A stretch of DNA of 36,437 bases from Bacteroidia bacterium (GCA_030430575.1 JAUIKF010000073.1:1-36437); one strand, 5' to 3'. Numbered from the stretch's first letter, positions 22,880 to 31,320 are shown. Made by a program: numbers and translations. Notes: generated by a model not told the origin, from the sequence alone.

Positions 22880-23636
22880 ACTCGAACTTCTTCAAGAGCT
22901 GGAGGATCTTCGTCGCTTCTGCTGTCTTATAGTGCCGATTGACTTGCAAGATGGCTTCTGCTGCCTTGATCGCATTAGGCGTGTCTTCCAACTGCAAGTA
23001 GGAAAGCAGGCGAAACCACTGCGCATTTTGCACAAATACACTTCCAGGTTTCACTTTTTCCAAAGCGCCAAGTGCCTTATAGGGCTGTTCCAATTTGAGG
23101 TAACAAACGCCTAGATATAGTTGTGCTTCAGAAAAGTGGCCAAAGACAGTGGTGGCAACGAGTGCTTCTAAGGCTTTGGCAGCCTTTTCATAATCTCCTG
23201 CTTGGTAATAAGCCGCAGCTTCCTGCCAAGGCAGCTCTTCAGGGCTGTCTTGTGCGCTCCGCGCGACAAAATTAGGCGCTTGGAAGTTCTCCGCAAAGAG
23301 GTCTGCTGTGCCTTGCTGGTCAGCCGTCTGTGTGAAAAAGAACACAGAGAGTAGCAGGACAACGGCGGCCGCGGCGGCCATTATATAAGGCCGGAAAGAT
23401 AACTTCCTGACGGGTGTGGTCGCCTGAGCTGGCTTAAATCGCTGGTTGAGGGCGTTTTTGAGGTCGTTTTCCCCAGCAGTTTGTATCACCTGAATCTCAC
23501 GCGAATAGGTGTCAACCAAGGCCGCAAAGTCACTTTCTTTCTGATAACGTGTCTCGAAGGCTTGGCGACTTTCCTCATCTAGCGTATCTCCCAGATAAGC
23601 TTCCACTAGGTCAAATATGTGTGGGTTAGTTTCCAT
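22872..23636 (-). CDS. membrane-anchored TPR protein, probable anti-sigma factor
   Basis: 254 residues. The N-terminal ~75 residues are acidic and helical (NPHIFDLVEAYLGDTLDEESRQAFETRYQKESDFAALV), resembling the sigma-binding part of anti-sigma proteins. One membrane helix follows at about 84-103 (YIMAAAAAVVLLLSVFFFTQ). The C-terminal half has TPR-like helices (AAAYYQAGDYEKAAKALEALV, AQLYLGVCYLKLEQPYKALGALEKV). It is located just downstream of the ECF sigma gene on the same strand, with 135 nt between. No zinc-binding HxxxCxxC motif is seen. The anti-sigma role is inferred from layout and neighbour. Confidence 0.65.
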   Translation of the reverse strand: METNPHIFDLVEAYLGDTLDEESRQAFETRYQKESDFAALVDTYSREIQVIQTAGENDLKNALNQRFKPAQATTPVRKLSFRPYIMAAAAAVVLLLSVFFFTQTADQQGTADLFAENFQAPNFVARSAQDSPEELPWQEAAAYYQAGDYEKAAKALEALVATTVFGHFSEAQLYLGVCYLKLEQPYKALGALEKVKPGSVFVQNAQWFRLLSYLQLEDTPNAIKAAEAILQVNRHYKTAEATKILQLLKKFEST

Positions 23637-23771
23637 TTGAGGGCAATCAAATTATTCAGACAATTAATCAATCAACAATATATCAATTAATAATTTCTTC
23701 TGACTGTTGGCTATAAAAGTGTCGTTTGCCTGATTAGTCGACGCCTTACGCCAGTTCTCGCTATTTTGTTT

Positions 23772-24347
23772 CTATTTTTTCATATTTTTTCTCAATTTCT
23801 GCAAACACTTATATTTTCTATCACTCGCAATCTTGGAACTAGGGAGTCCAGAGCGCTTTGCGACCTCCTCCATATCATACTTCCAAAACAGGCAATCCAT
23901 CAGCACTTGTTTGCATATTTCGCCCAATCCATCCATGTAGCGCTGTACTGCTGCAAACTCTTCTTGGACACTCATATGACTCAAGGCATCTTTAGCAGGA
24001 TCGGCAATATCAGGAAACTCATATTCCGTAGGGACTCGCTGCCTACTCATTTTACGAATCGCATCTATGCATTTATTCTGATAAATGCGGTAAAGATAGG
24101 TACTGACGGCACTCTCTCCACGAAAATTCCCATTAAGCACCTGCCGCCTCAGTGCTATTACCGCATCAGTATAAGCATCTCGTGCTCCCTCTTCAGTAAG
24201 TTTGTGTTTGCGAGTAGCTTGGATAACCAACCCTTGATAGGTGTCAAATATATGGTTCACAAAACGCTCTTGCTGCGCGCCTCCTGCTTTGATACCTGCT
24301 ATGATTTGTTGGTCTGTAAATTCAGATGTGGTAGATGTGAGCTTCAT
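23772..24347 (-). CDS. ECF-type RNA polymerase sigma factor
   Basis: 191 residues from the ATG at 24345-24347. A GTG at 24371 would add eight residues encoded by a direct repeat and overlap the upstream stop. Region 2 includes FVNHIFDTYQGLVIQATRKH, TDAVIALRRQVLNG and STYLYRIYQNKCIDAIRKM. Region 4 includes LGEICKQVLMDCLFWKYDMEEVAKRSGL, then a helix-turn-helix with SSKIASDRKYKCLQKLRK. It would direct RNA polymerase to a dedicated regulon when freed from its anti-sigma factor, here probably the membrane TPR protein downstream. The type is common in Bacteroidota. Confidence 0.85.
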   Translation of the reverse strand: MKLTSTTSEFTDQQIIAGIKAGGAQQERFVNHIFDTYQGLVIQATRKHKLTEEGARDAYTDAVIALRRQVLNGNFRGESAVSTYLYRIYQNKCIDAIRKMSRQRVPTEYEFPDIADPAKDALSHMSVQEEFAAVQRYMDGLGEICKQVLMDCLFWKYDMEEVAKRSGLPSSKIASDRKYKCLQKLRKNMKK

Positions 24348-24370
24348 GATACTATCATATGATACTATCA
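24346..24370. repeat. tandem 12-mer at the junction of the membrane-protein and sigma genes
   Basis: ATGATACTATCA occurs at 24346-24357 and 24359-24370 with one base between. On the minus strand the first copy contains the stop of the membrane protein and the second copy ends in the ATG of the sigma gene. Confidence 0.8.
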
Positions 24371-25090
24371 CGAAGATACTTTTTTCTTGCTAATTAGCTG
24401 CTTCAATGAAACAACATGGAAAAATAAGGCCATCGGCACTAGAAATCCAGGGAGCCAGACAAAGGGGAAGTCTGCAATAAACGTATTGGCTGGTTCATTC
24501 ATGAACACACGCAGTTGGGTAGGCATGGACATGACGGCGATGGTCACAATCGTGAGCAGTAAGGCAAGCCCAAGGATATTGTAATAGATTGCGATACGGG
24601 TAGGCCATTGCTTTTTGGTGAAGCAAAAATACGCTACAGGTAAAGCCAAAATCCCTGACAATACATCAAAATTGAGGCCCTCAAAGGTCATTTGCTCAGG
24701 GATAACCCCTTCCACAAATAGCCGCCAGAGGATAATCTCTACTACGATTCGGAAGGATTGCAAGTAGATGGGCCATGTCTTTGGAATGCCTTGAACCATT
24801 TGCTTAAACCCTTTGGTTCGAGATACAATCAAAATCACTAAGACAGGAACCCCGACCAACAAAAAGGGCCTTGGTGGCAAGGAATTCCATGATTTGAAAA
24901 ATCCCTTCCCTGCCAATGCTGCCGTCAGCAGCAACCACCCCAATACGCCTACGGCCGTGAGGATCAGCACCCCACGCATATTGGTGTGACGCATTTGCTC
25001 CAAGCCGCGGTTGACGCCTTGCAATAAGAAGCCAAAAACAACAGCAGTAAGTCCAATAAAGAGTAGGGTGATGTATCCAGGAACAGGCAT
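24368..25090 (-). CDS. polytopic membrane protein of unknown function
   Basis: 240 residues with about seven hydrophobic helices (LFIGLTAVVFGFLLQ, VLILTAVGVLGWLLLTAALAG, PFLLVGVPVLVILIVS, LSGILALPVAYFCF, ILGLALLLTIVTIAVMSM, FVWLPGFLVPMALFFHVVSL). A short amphipathic stretch with FRIVVEIILWRLFVEGVIPEQMTFEG lies in the middle. I do not recognise a named family or catalytic residues. It is immediately upstream of the ECF sigma gene, 20 nt away with a shared 12-mer repeat at the junction, so the two may be co-transcribed. A period-6 AAAATN tract lies just upstream of its start. Confidence 0.65.
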   Translation of the reverse strand: MPVPGYITLLFIGLTAVVFGFLLQGVNRGLEQMRHTNMRGVLILTAVGVLGWLLLTAALAGKGFFKSWNSLPPRPFLLVGVPVLVILIVSRTKGFKQMVQGIPKTWPIYLQSFRIVVEIILWRLFVEGVIPEQMTFEGLNFDVLSGILALPVAYFCFTKKQWPTRIAIYYNILGLALLLTIVTIAVMSMPTQLRVFMNEPANTFIADFPFVWLPGFLVPMALFFHVVSLKQLISKKKVSS

Positions 25091-25501
25091 GTGAGGTAAA
25101 TCAAAATTAAAATGGAAATAAAAATGAAAATTGGAGCAAAAGTAAAACTAATTCATCCAAGCTAGAAGCATGTCTGATTTAGTTTTACAATAAAATGCTT
25201 AGGGGGCTTATTTGTTGAGGGAAATGGGGAAGAACAGGGAAAAGAGATTAAGGACCAGGCCATTAATAACTGTCCGACTTACTATTTGTCAACAACCTAA
25301 TAGGCTAGATCGATTTCAGAACAAGGATTACTTGCCCTGAGCAATGTCGAAGGGCAGAACAAGGACTTTTGAAGGATAAGAATCTTCTCATTTCATCAAT
25401 CATCAATCCTTGTTCGATATTCATCAATCAAAACCAACCCTAAACAAGACAATTGGTTATCTCTCATTCCCAAGGCATAATTCCCTATTCCCTTTTCTCC
25501 C
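25091..25501. other. 411-nt gap between membrane-protein and cargo genes: repeats, no gene
   Basis: I see no convincing gene. From left to right it holds a period-6 AAAATN tract (25098-25130), which would lie in the leader of the membrane-protein gene, then about 190 nt without structure that I can name. Next is a GAACAAGGATT / AATCCTTGTTC hairpin (25319-25415) interrupted by a CCCTGAGC...GTCGAAGGG palindrome, then pyrimidine-rich filler up to the cargo-gene stop. The hairpin may end the cargo transcript. Confidence 0.6.
25319..25415. repeat. GAACAAGGATT hairpin with inserted CCCTGAGC/GTCGAAGGG palindrome
   Basis: Outer arms are GAACAAGGATT (25319-25329) and AATCCTTGTTC (25405-25415). The palindrome GCCCTGAGC-AAT-GTCGAAGGGC lies at 25334-25355, flanked by direct repeats of GAACAAGGA (25319-25327 and 25357-25365). 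The arms and nearby words (TCATCAATC, CGATATTC) recur at 31240-31320 without the insert. Confidence 0.75.
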
Positions 25502-28500
25502 TTATTCCTTCACCACTTTCCGGAACACCACTCGAGCTTCATTCTGAACACGCAGGTAGTATACCCCACGGGCAAGTCCCTTCAGGGAGATGGTTTGGCT
25601 AAATGTCTGCGCAGTAGGTACCTCGTGGGCAAAGGTCGATAAAAGGCTGCCATTCAAGTCATAAACTGCCAATTGTAGTTTTCCTTTTACAGCACTCATT
25701 TCTATGTTGAGTTCGCCAGTCGTAGGATTGGGGTAAAGGTTGAGCCCTAATGCTTTCTCCAATTCTCTATCCAATGCAGTTGTGCTTAAGACGCCGTCTC
25801 CCTGGAAGTGAATCCAGTTGAGGTAGAAGAGGTTATTGGGGAAAACGGGATTGCTAAAGACGAAATAATATACGTCCGTACCGCCGGGGTCAGTGACGGG
25901 AATCGTGATGGTCGTATAGGTGGAAAAAGAGCCTGTATTCGGAACAGAGGCCGTATTCACAAGGGAGTTAACGCCATTGGGTAAGCCTTTGTGAATCTCG
26001 ATTACGCCTCCATTGCTGCCTGAAGCGACGCGGAAGCTGATTTCTTCAATGCCTTTGAGGTTCATGGGGTCAAAAGCAATATAATCTCCTCCATCGATGT
26101 CTACGACATCGGATATACTCATCGAGTCTCCCGTCGCTGCAATAGATACGCCACGGCTAGTAGTGAAATGCTCCGCCTGCTTCAGTTTGGGATGGAGCAA
26201 ATGGATTTTGCTACCGGTCAAAGTCCCCGTCCCAGGAGCCCCTTTGTCTGTATAATTGGCCTCAAATAGGTAGGTGATCTCATCTTCATCTATCGCATGC
26301 CCCGCAGTGCCGGTCTGGAAAGTCCCTGTACAACTATTGAGAATCACAGATGGGTGGGCGTGATCGTCATGGCCTAAGAGAGTCTGGTTATCTAAATCCC
26401 CACATTGGATGGTGCCAGCAGCTGTACTCCCGTCCTCGTCATCTGTGACGCTCACCTCGAAGGGAATGTCATCCCCAAAGTCAAAAAAGCCGCCATCTAC
26501 GGGCTTGATGATGTCAACGACAGGCTGGGTATTCCCCACGGTAACTGTAAGGATCGCAGCTCCTTTGCGACCAGAGACATTGGTGACGGTGAGTTTGGCA
26601 GTGTAAGTGCCGCTATTGGTATAAGTATAAGTGGGACTAATGGCTGTACTGAGTGGAGAACCGTCGCCAAAGTCCCATTCATGGGTAATGTTCAGGCCGC
26701 CTGGATCAGCCGATTTGCTCCCGTCAAAGTTCACAGTAAGTGGCGTAGGGCCAGCTAAGACATCGGCGTCTGCGACTGCCTGAGGCGAACGCCCTTCAGG
26801 CGTATAGCGAATCTGACTGATGCGTGAATCGGGGTTGGCAGCGCCTCCCCATCCGAGGTCCCACTCAAGGACATAGAGATTTCCATCAGGACCTGCCTTG
26901 AGGTCCATAGGGCGTCGCCAGTCGTAGCTAGGCAGGAAGGGATTTATCTTTACGGTCTCCCCGTTGGCATCCAGCTTCACTTCCATGATCCAGTTCCGTG
27001 TCCAATCCATAACAAACAGCGTCTTGTCATAATATGCGGGAAACTTTCCCACAGCTACCAAATTGTCATCATAGTGATACACAGGGCCTATCATCGCGGT
27101 AGCACTTCCTCCATCAAATTCAGGAAATTCGGGGGTCACGACCTGCTTATCCATCCACATAAAAGCAGGCATGGCAGGGGGTAAGTTTTTCTTGCCTGTA
27201 TTATGAGGAGAATCATTATAGGGGGCACTGGGATCAAAAGCAGGACCGCTCGTCTGGGTATCAAAGTCGTAGTCATTATAGGCATCATTGGCTCCAGCAA
27301 AATAAGGCCAGCCAAAATTACCCGCACTTTTTGCTACATTAAATTCATCCTTCCCAATAGGTCCACGCATAGGATCTGTAGTCACGGCATCAGGCCCCAC
27401 ATCTCCCCAATACACCCAATTCGTGGCTGTATCTACGGTCATCCGGAATGGATTGCGAACTCCCATGATATAGATTTCGCCTAAGGTAGAATCTGTAGGC
27501 GGAAAGAGGTTGCCACTTGGGAGCGTATAGCCATTTCCCAAGATAGGGGAAGGTTTTATCCTTAAAATTTTACCCCGAAAATCATCTGTATTTCCTGAAG
27601 TCCGCTGCGCGTCATAGATGTCATTGCCCATGCGCTCATCGATCGGTGCATAAGGATTGGTGCTCATCCCTGCACCATAGCTTGTATTGTCACCTGTCGC
27701 AATGAGCAAATTGCCATTGACATCAAAGTCTAGGCAGCCGCTGGAGTGGATTTCTGCGTCACGGTCGATGATATAGGTAAGGAGAATCTCTTCCGAAGAC
27801 ATGATCATCGAATCGCCGATCACCTCATAGCGAGAAATTCGCTGTTCGCCCGGACCCATATTCGCCCAGTTTCCATCTTGATAAGTATAGTGTAGGTAGA
27901 TGTGAGGCGGATTGGGAAAATTAGGCGCTAATGCCAAGCCTATCAAGCCATTTTCCCCTCCGGGGAAAACGGGCTGAAACCCTGCGGTTTTTGTTTGGCC
28001 AGTAGCGGGATTCCAAACGCTGATTGCACCGCCTTTCCCGATGAAAAATACCCGCCCATCATTGGCGATATCCATGGCCATTGGGTCCGTATTGTTGTCA
28101 TCTAAGATGACAATGTCAAAATTGTCTTCGATCGTCACGCCTGCATCTCCCCCTTGTGCGCCTGCACTCCACTCTATCCCACCTGTAAGGTGTTCAATGA
28201 AATTTACATCTGAATAAATGCCTGATGTCCCCCCTAGGGTGGTCACCCAAATACGGCCACCATCATACTCATGACACCAGGATACAGGGTGGTCAAAACC
28301 ATTGATTCCCCCAGAAATGGTATTTTCCGTAAGGGTAGCCAATACATGCACATCGCCACGCGGGTTGGCTTGCAGGTTATACCAGGCATCAGAGGTGTTC
28401 CAAAGCTGAGGGAGATTCGCTGTCGAAGGGTGGACCCCGTCTGCGACGATGATTTCACCCATCTGATTATTCACCGCACCGTCTACATAAGCCCCTGCGA

Positions 28501-28858
28501 GCCCATCGTACCAGCTCCACCCAGTGCCTTCCGCCAAAGCACTATTGATCAGCACAGCACCACCTCCCGACTGGACAAATGTCTCTACATCTGCTCGCTG
28601 CGTAGGATCGAGGTCATCTCCATTGCGATTGAGAAATAAGAGCACCTCATAGCTGGCAAGATTACTTGTATTTATATCTGTAGGACTGCCTGTCGACACG
28701 ACATTAAAGGTATGCACCATCGCCAGATTTGTAATAGCTGCTTCAGCATCACTGTCCAATTGACTAGGAACGGCTGGTCGAAAGATCAACACATCAAAAT
28801 TATGTGCCTGGAGGAAAGAAAGTGAAAAAAACAAGGGAAGGAGTATCAGTCTATACAT
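25502..28858 (-). CDS. secreted ThuA / PQQ-type sugar dehydrogenase / PKD multidomain protein, T9SS cargo
   Basis: 1118 residues. Signal peptide MYRLILLPLFFSLSFLQA. Residues ~20-230 are ThuA-like (FDVLIFRPAVPSQ, SYEVLLFLNRNGDDLDPTQRADVETFVQSGGG). Residues ~245-700 form a glucose/sorbosone dehydrogenase propeller (ENGLIGLALAPNFP, LDFDVNGNLLIATGDN, FRGKILRIKP, MGVRNPFRMTVD, DLKAGPDGNLYVLEW). A PKD domain follows at ~705-780 (VNFDGSKSADPGG...HEWDFGDGSP), then a ~100-residue segment with GHDDHAHPSV and a paired cysteine region. Residues ~900-1030 are CBM6-like (DVVDIDGGDYIAFDPMNL). The last 80 residues are a type A T9SS sorting domain (LNLYPNPTTGELNIEM...GVYYLRVQ). It would be exported by the PorZ-containing system and fixed at the surface or released, probably acting on extracellular sugars. 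The substrate is unknown. Confidence 0.9.
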   Translation of the reverse strand: MYRLILLPLFFSLSFLQAHNFDVLIFRPAVPSQLDSDAEAAITNLAMVHTFNVVSTGSPTDINTSNLASYEVLLFLNRNGDDLDPTQRADVETFVQSGGGAVLINSALAEGTGWSWYDGLAGAYVDGAVNNQMGEIIVADGVHPSTANLPQLWNTSDAWYNLQANPRGDVHVLATLTENTISGGINGFDHPVSWCHEYDGGRIWVTTLGGTSGIYSDVNFIEHLTGGIEWSAGAQGGDAGVTIEDNFDIVILDDNNTDPMAMDIANDGRVFFIGKGGAISVWNPATGQTKTAGFQPVFPGGENGLIGLALAPNFPNPPHIYLHYTYQDGNWANMGPGEQRISRYEVIGDSMIMSSEEILLTYIIDRDAEIHSSGCLDFDVNGNLLIATGDNTSYGAGMSTNPYAPIDERMGNDIYDAQRTSGNTDDFRGKILRIKPSPILGNGYTLPSGNLFPPTDSTLGEIYIMGVRNPFRMTVDTATNWVYWGDVGPDAVTTDPMRGPIGKDEFNVAKSAGNFGWPYFAGANDAYNDYDFDTQTSGPAFDPSAPYNDSPHNTGKKNLPPAMPAFMWMDKQVVTPEFPEFDGGSATAMIGPVYHYDDNLVAVGKFPAYYDKTLFVMDWTRNWIMEVKLDANGETVKINPFLPSYDWRRPMDLKAGPDGNLYVLEWDLGWGGAANPDSRISQIRYTPEGRSPQAVADADVLAGPTPLTVNFDGSKSADPGGLNITHEWDFGDGSPLSTAISPTYTYTNSGTYTAKLTVTNVSGRKGAAILTVTVGNTQPVVDIIKPVDGGFFDFGDDIPFEVSVTDDEDGSTAAGTIQCGDLDNQTLLGHDDHAHPSVILNSCTGTFQTGTAGHAIDEDEITYLFEANYTDKGAPGTGTLTGSKIHLLHPKLKQAEHFTTSRGVSIAATGDSMSISDVVDIDGGDYIAFDPMNLKGIEEISFRVASGSNGGVIEIHKGLPNGVNSLVNTASVPNTGSFSTYTTITIPVTDPGGTDVYYFVFSNPVFPNNLFYLNWIHFQGDGVLSTTALDRELEKALGLNLYPNPTTGELNIEMSAVKGKLQLAVYDLNGSLLSTFAHEVPTAQTFSQTISLKGLARGVYYLRVQNEARVVFRKVVKE

Positions 28859-28983
28859 AATGTAAGCTGTTTGGGGATGATGAAATTATTAATTGAATGA
28901 TTATAGGTTAATAACTTCGTAGAAGGAAAATGTCAGAAAATAGGCGAGTAATATTAATATAGTTTTTTTACAAAAAAAGCCAA

Positions 28984-30237
28984 TCAGGACGCCTCGTGCA
29001 AGTTGATTTGCTGCAAGGCAATCATCAAGGCATAGTTGGCGGCACGGGTACGATTGACATTGCGACTGTGGAAGAGTTCCACCCGCTCGGCGAGGTGCTT
29101 ATCTCCATCCGCAATGCCGATCCAGGCATGCGCCTTTTCTCCTGTCGCAGCGTCATCCTCCGCCAAACCCGTGGTAGCAATGCCAATATCTGCTTTCATC
29201 AGATCACGCACTTTTACCGCCATACTAGCAGCCACCGCCTCAGAGGCGACCCCATCTTGCTGAATCAGATCTGAAGGTACGCCCAAAACTGATGTTTTGA
29301 TGGCCGTGTCATACGCCGTCACAGATCCCTTGAAATAGGCCGAAGAGCCCGATACATCTACGACATGACTCGCGACCATCCCTCCAGTGAGGCTTTCGGC
29401 TATCGCGAGGGTAAATCCTTTATGCTTGAGGGCATCGCCGAGGAGCGTAGCGATAGTTGCCTCTCCTTCGCCATACCGCCAGGGGGCCAAATGGCTGGCT
29501 ACCCGTTCAAATGTTTTATTAAGCAAATGTTCTGCTTTTGCTCGCTCAGCCTGACGCTCAGTCAGGCTCAACTCCAGCCATAAACCGTCATGGCGGGGGA
29601 GGTAGGCAACCTCTATTTTTGAAGGAAGTAGCTCTTCTATTTCGGACATTCGCTCCGCAGCATGTGACTCTGGCAATTTTCCCAGTCTCAATATACGATA
29701 GGCATAGTAGTTCTTTGAGAAAAGGTTGTTCAGTCTGGGGATTACTTCGTGTGATACCATATGCACGAGTTCAAAAGGAACTCCAGGCATAGAGATAAGC
29801 ACCTTGTGCCCTTGCTGAAAAAGCATCCCAGGCGCCGTGCCTAAGGCATTGGGAATCACTTCGCAGACTTCTGGGACATGTGCTTGCAGCTTGTTGGTTT
29901 CTGTAAGCAGTCGCCCTCTACTAGCATAGCGCTCTTCTAAAAAGTCCATTGTGGGCTGGTGAATGACGAGTTTACTGTCAAACAATTCTGCCAGGCAATG
30001 TTTAGTAAGGTCATCCTTGGTGGGGCCTAGCCCGCCAGACATCAGGACGATGTCGCTTAGAGCCAGTTCAGCATTCGCTGCTGCCTGGATAGCAGCAGGT
30101 ATATCTGGGACCGTCAACACACGGTCCAAGGCAAAGCCATGCTGGCGCAGCATACTCCCGATCTCAGTCGCATTGGTATTGACAATCCGACCTTTCAGGA
30201 GTTCATTTCCGATAGTGATAAGACTGATTTTAGCCAT
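28984..30237 (-). CDS. cinA: CinA family protein (MoaB-like plus CinA C-terminal domain)
   Basis: 417 residues, full family length. The N-terminal MoaB/MogA-like domain is clear (ISLITIGNELLKGRIVNTNA, MSGGLGPTKDDLTKH at ~66-80, HKVLISMPGVPFELVHM). The C-terminal CinA domain at ~255-415 has LAIAESLTGGMVASHVVDVSGSSAYFKGSVTAYD. In relatives these parts give ADP-ribose pyrophosphatase and nicotinamide-mononucleotide deamidase activities in NAD recycling. The loop that in typical C-terminal domains reads TGIAGPGGGT or similar is here TGLAEDDAATGEKAHA (~356-370), so deamidase activity is uncertain. The gene is single. The 125 nt downstream are AT-rich and lead into the cargo gene on the same strand. 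Confidence 0.9.
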   Translation of the reverse strand: MAKISLITIGNELLKGRIVNTNATEIGSMLRQHGFALDRVLTVPDIPAAIQAAANAELALSDIVLMSGGLGPTKDDLTKHCLAELFDSKLVIHQPTMDFLEERYASRGRLLTETNKLQAHVPEVCEVIPNALGTAPGMLFQQGHKVLISMPGVPFELVHMVSHEVIPRLNNLFSKNYYAYRILRLGKLPESHAAERMSEIEELLPSKIEVAYLPRHDGLWLELSLTERQAERAKAEHLLNKTFERVASHLAPWRYGEGEATIATLLGDALKHKGFTLAIAESLTGGMVASHVVDVSGSSAYFKGSVTAYDTAIKTSVLGVPSDLIQQDGVASEAVAASMAVKVRDLMKADIGIATTGLAEDDAATGEKAHAWIGIADGDKHLAERVELFHSRNVNRTRAANYALMIALQQINLHEAS

Positions 30238-30710
30238 TTATAGAAAAAAAATTCTCGTTTTGGGTAATATACCGTCCATATAATTGGACATTTTTTTAAC
30301 TGATGTAACATGCACATTCTTTCGCCAAATAGCCCAAAACAGTGTTTTAGCCCCAATTTTATCGATTTAGATACAAAAGGGGGAAAAAGCATAACGTATA
30401 AGGACTGAGATGTGGCCTCCTTTTTGCCATTATAAGAACAGTGAAGACAAGAGTTTGATAAAAAGGGAATCGAAAGTGCACAAATTTACGTTAGGAAGTA
30501 AGTCAATATAAAAGAAACTGAGGAGCAGGGAAAGTCATTTTTGCAGGACTGAATATGTAAGTAGGGTTGAAGTCAAATTGTTTAATCGCGAAAAAGAGTA
30601 GGCTATTTAAACAATAAGTGAAGGATCGGAACTGTAAGAATAAACGGCAAATGAGATGAAACAATAGCCCATATAATTCGAATTTGAGTCAGAAACAAAC
30701 GCTAAATACC
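30238..30710. other. 473-nt gap between cinA and a small secreted-protein gene
   Basis: No convincing gene. Close to cinA lies a short palindrome GTCCA-TATAAT-TGGAC (30274-30289) followed by seven T, a possible operator or weak terminator-like hairpin. At 30366-30393 is a motif TTTAGATACAAAAGGGGGAAAAAGCA that recurs in similar form at 32157. A 33-codon frame (30410-30511, MWPPFCHYKNSEDKSLIKRE...) has no signal or start context and is not supported. The rest is AT-rich and appears structureless. Confidence 0.5.
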
Positions 30711-31127
30711 ATGAATACTCCCCCTAAAATCCGCTTTTACGCCATGTTTTTACTAGCTAGTTGTGCGCTTGGCAGCCACACCCTAGCGGCCGACAGCCCC
30801 GAACCTAAAGTCATGATGGTCTTTGAGTCCCTTGCAGGTGACTTCAGTGACATCAAACTTTCCCTAAAAGAAGATCACACGTTCGCCCTAGAGATGTACT
30901 TCTTTGATGAAAACAAGAACTATGTGATGGCCGGCAACTGGTCACAAGATGCCCAGACATTGAAATTGAGCTTCACTTATAATAAGCCAGACATTGAAGC
31001 TTTATTTGCTGAACCCATGATCGTCGATGAAGAAACTTTTGTGATCGAACTAAATAGTCAAGAGTTATGGATTTGGGATACGCTTTGTACCAAAATCGCT
31101 CCCGAAGAACTCGTAGCTTGTGACTAA
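30711..31127 (+). CDS. small secreted protein of unknown function
   Basis: 138 residues from the ATG at 30711. A TTG nine codons upstream is not preferred. Signal peptide IRFYAMFLLASCALGSHTLAADS. The mature domain (~112 residues) is beta-rich with one pattern repeated: VMMVFESLAGDFSDIKLSLKEDHTFALEMYFFDENKNYVMAGNWSQDAQTLKLSFTYN. An expected value for a stressor, a background and a G-x-W-x-x-D-x-x-x-L turn are typical of small envelope proteins that share the NlpE/lipocalin-like META layout. I cannot name the family. The single-gene unit ends at a strong GC-rich hairpin. Confidence 0.6.
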   Translation: MNTPPKIRFYAMFLLASCALGSHTLAADSPEPKVMMVFESLAGDFSDIKLSLKEDHTFALEMYFFDENKNYVMAGNWSQDAQTLKLSFTYNKPDIEALFAEPMIVDEETFVIELNSQELWIWDTLCTKIAPEELVACD

Positions 31128-31180
31128 GCAACATTTAAAGGAATGAATGATTTCATTCTTCCTAACAGCTAAACGAAAGA

Positions 31181-31211
31181 AAGCGGCCGCTCCCTCGGGA
31201 AGCGGCCGCTT
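31181..31211 (+). terminator. GC-rich hairpin after the small secreted-protein gene
   Basis: AAGCGGCCGCT and AGCGGCCGCTT pair over 11 bp, and the loop can add CCC/GGG. The T-tract is poor (TTGTGTTATAA). Each arm's core AGCGGCCGCT is itself a palindrome. Confidence 0.65.
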
Positions 31212-31239
31212 GTGTTATAAAGCATGATTTATGAATGTC

Positions 31240-31320
31240 GAACAAGGATTGATGATTTTAGAAGTAAAAAGGCCTCTTTATTTCGAAAATCCTTGTTCAT
31301 CAATCGATATTCTGCAATCA
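31240..31320. repeat. GAACAAGGATT hairpin between convergent genes
   Basis: GAACAAGGATT at 31240-31250 and AATCCTTGTTC at 31288-31298, followed by words TCATCAATC, CGATATTC and CAATCA shared with the copy at 25405-25430. It sits between the stops of the small secreted-protein gene and the BI-1 family gene and may serve both as a terminator. Confidence 0.7.

Noticed and set aside
23766-24362. 198-codon frame on the plus strand opposite the sigma factor
   Set aside because: Exact antisense shadow of the ECF sigma gene, with no recognisable domain.
25319-25415. CRISPR array
   Set aside because: Only two unequal repeats in inverted and direct form, no regular spacers and no cas genes in the window.
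30410-30511. 33-codon frame upstream of the small secreted-protein gene
   Set aside because: No signal peptide, start context or terminator; its length is expected by chance in a 473-nt gap.
31181-31211. Engineered cloning site (NotI-like GCGGCCGC twice)
   Set aside because: The two sites are simply the arms of a hairpin directly after a gene, with no vector sequence around them.
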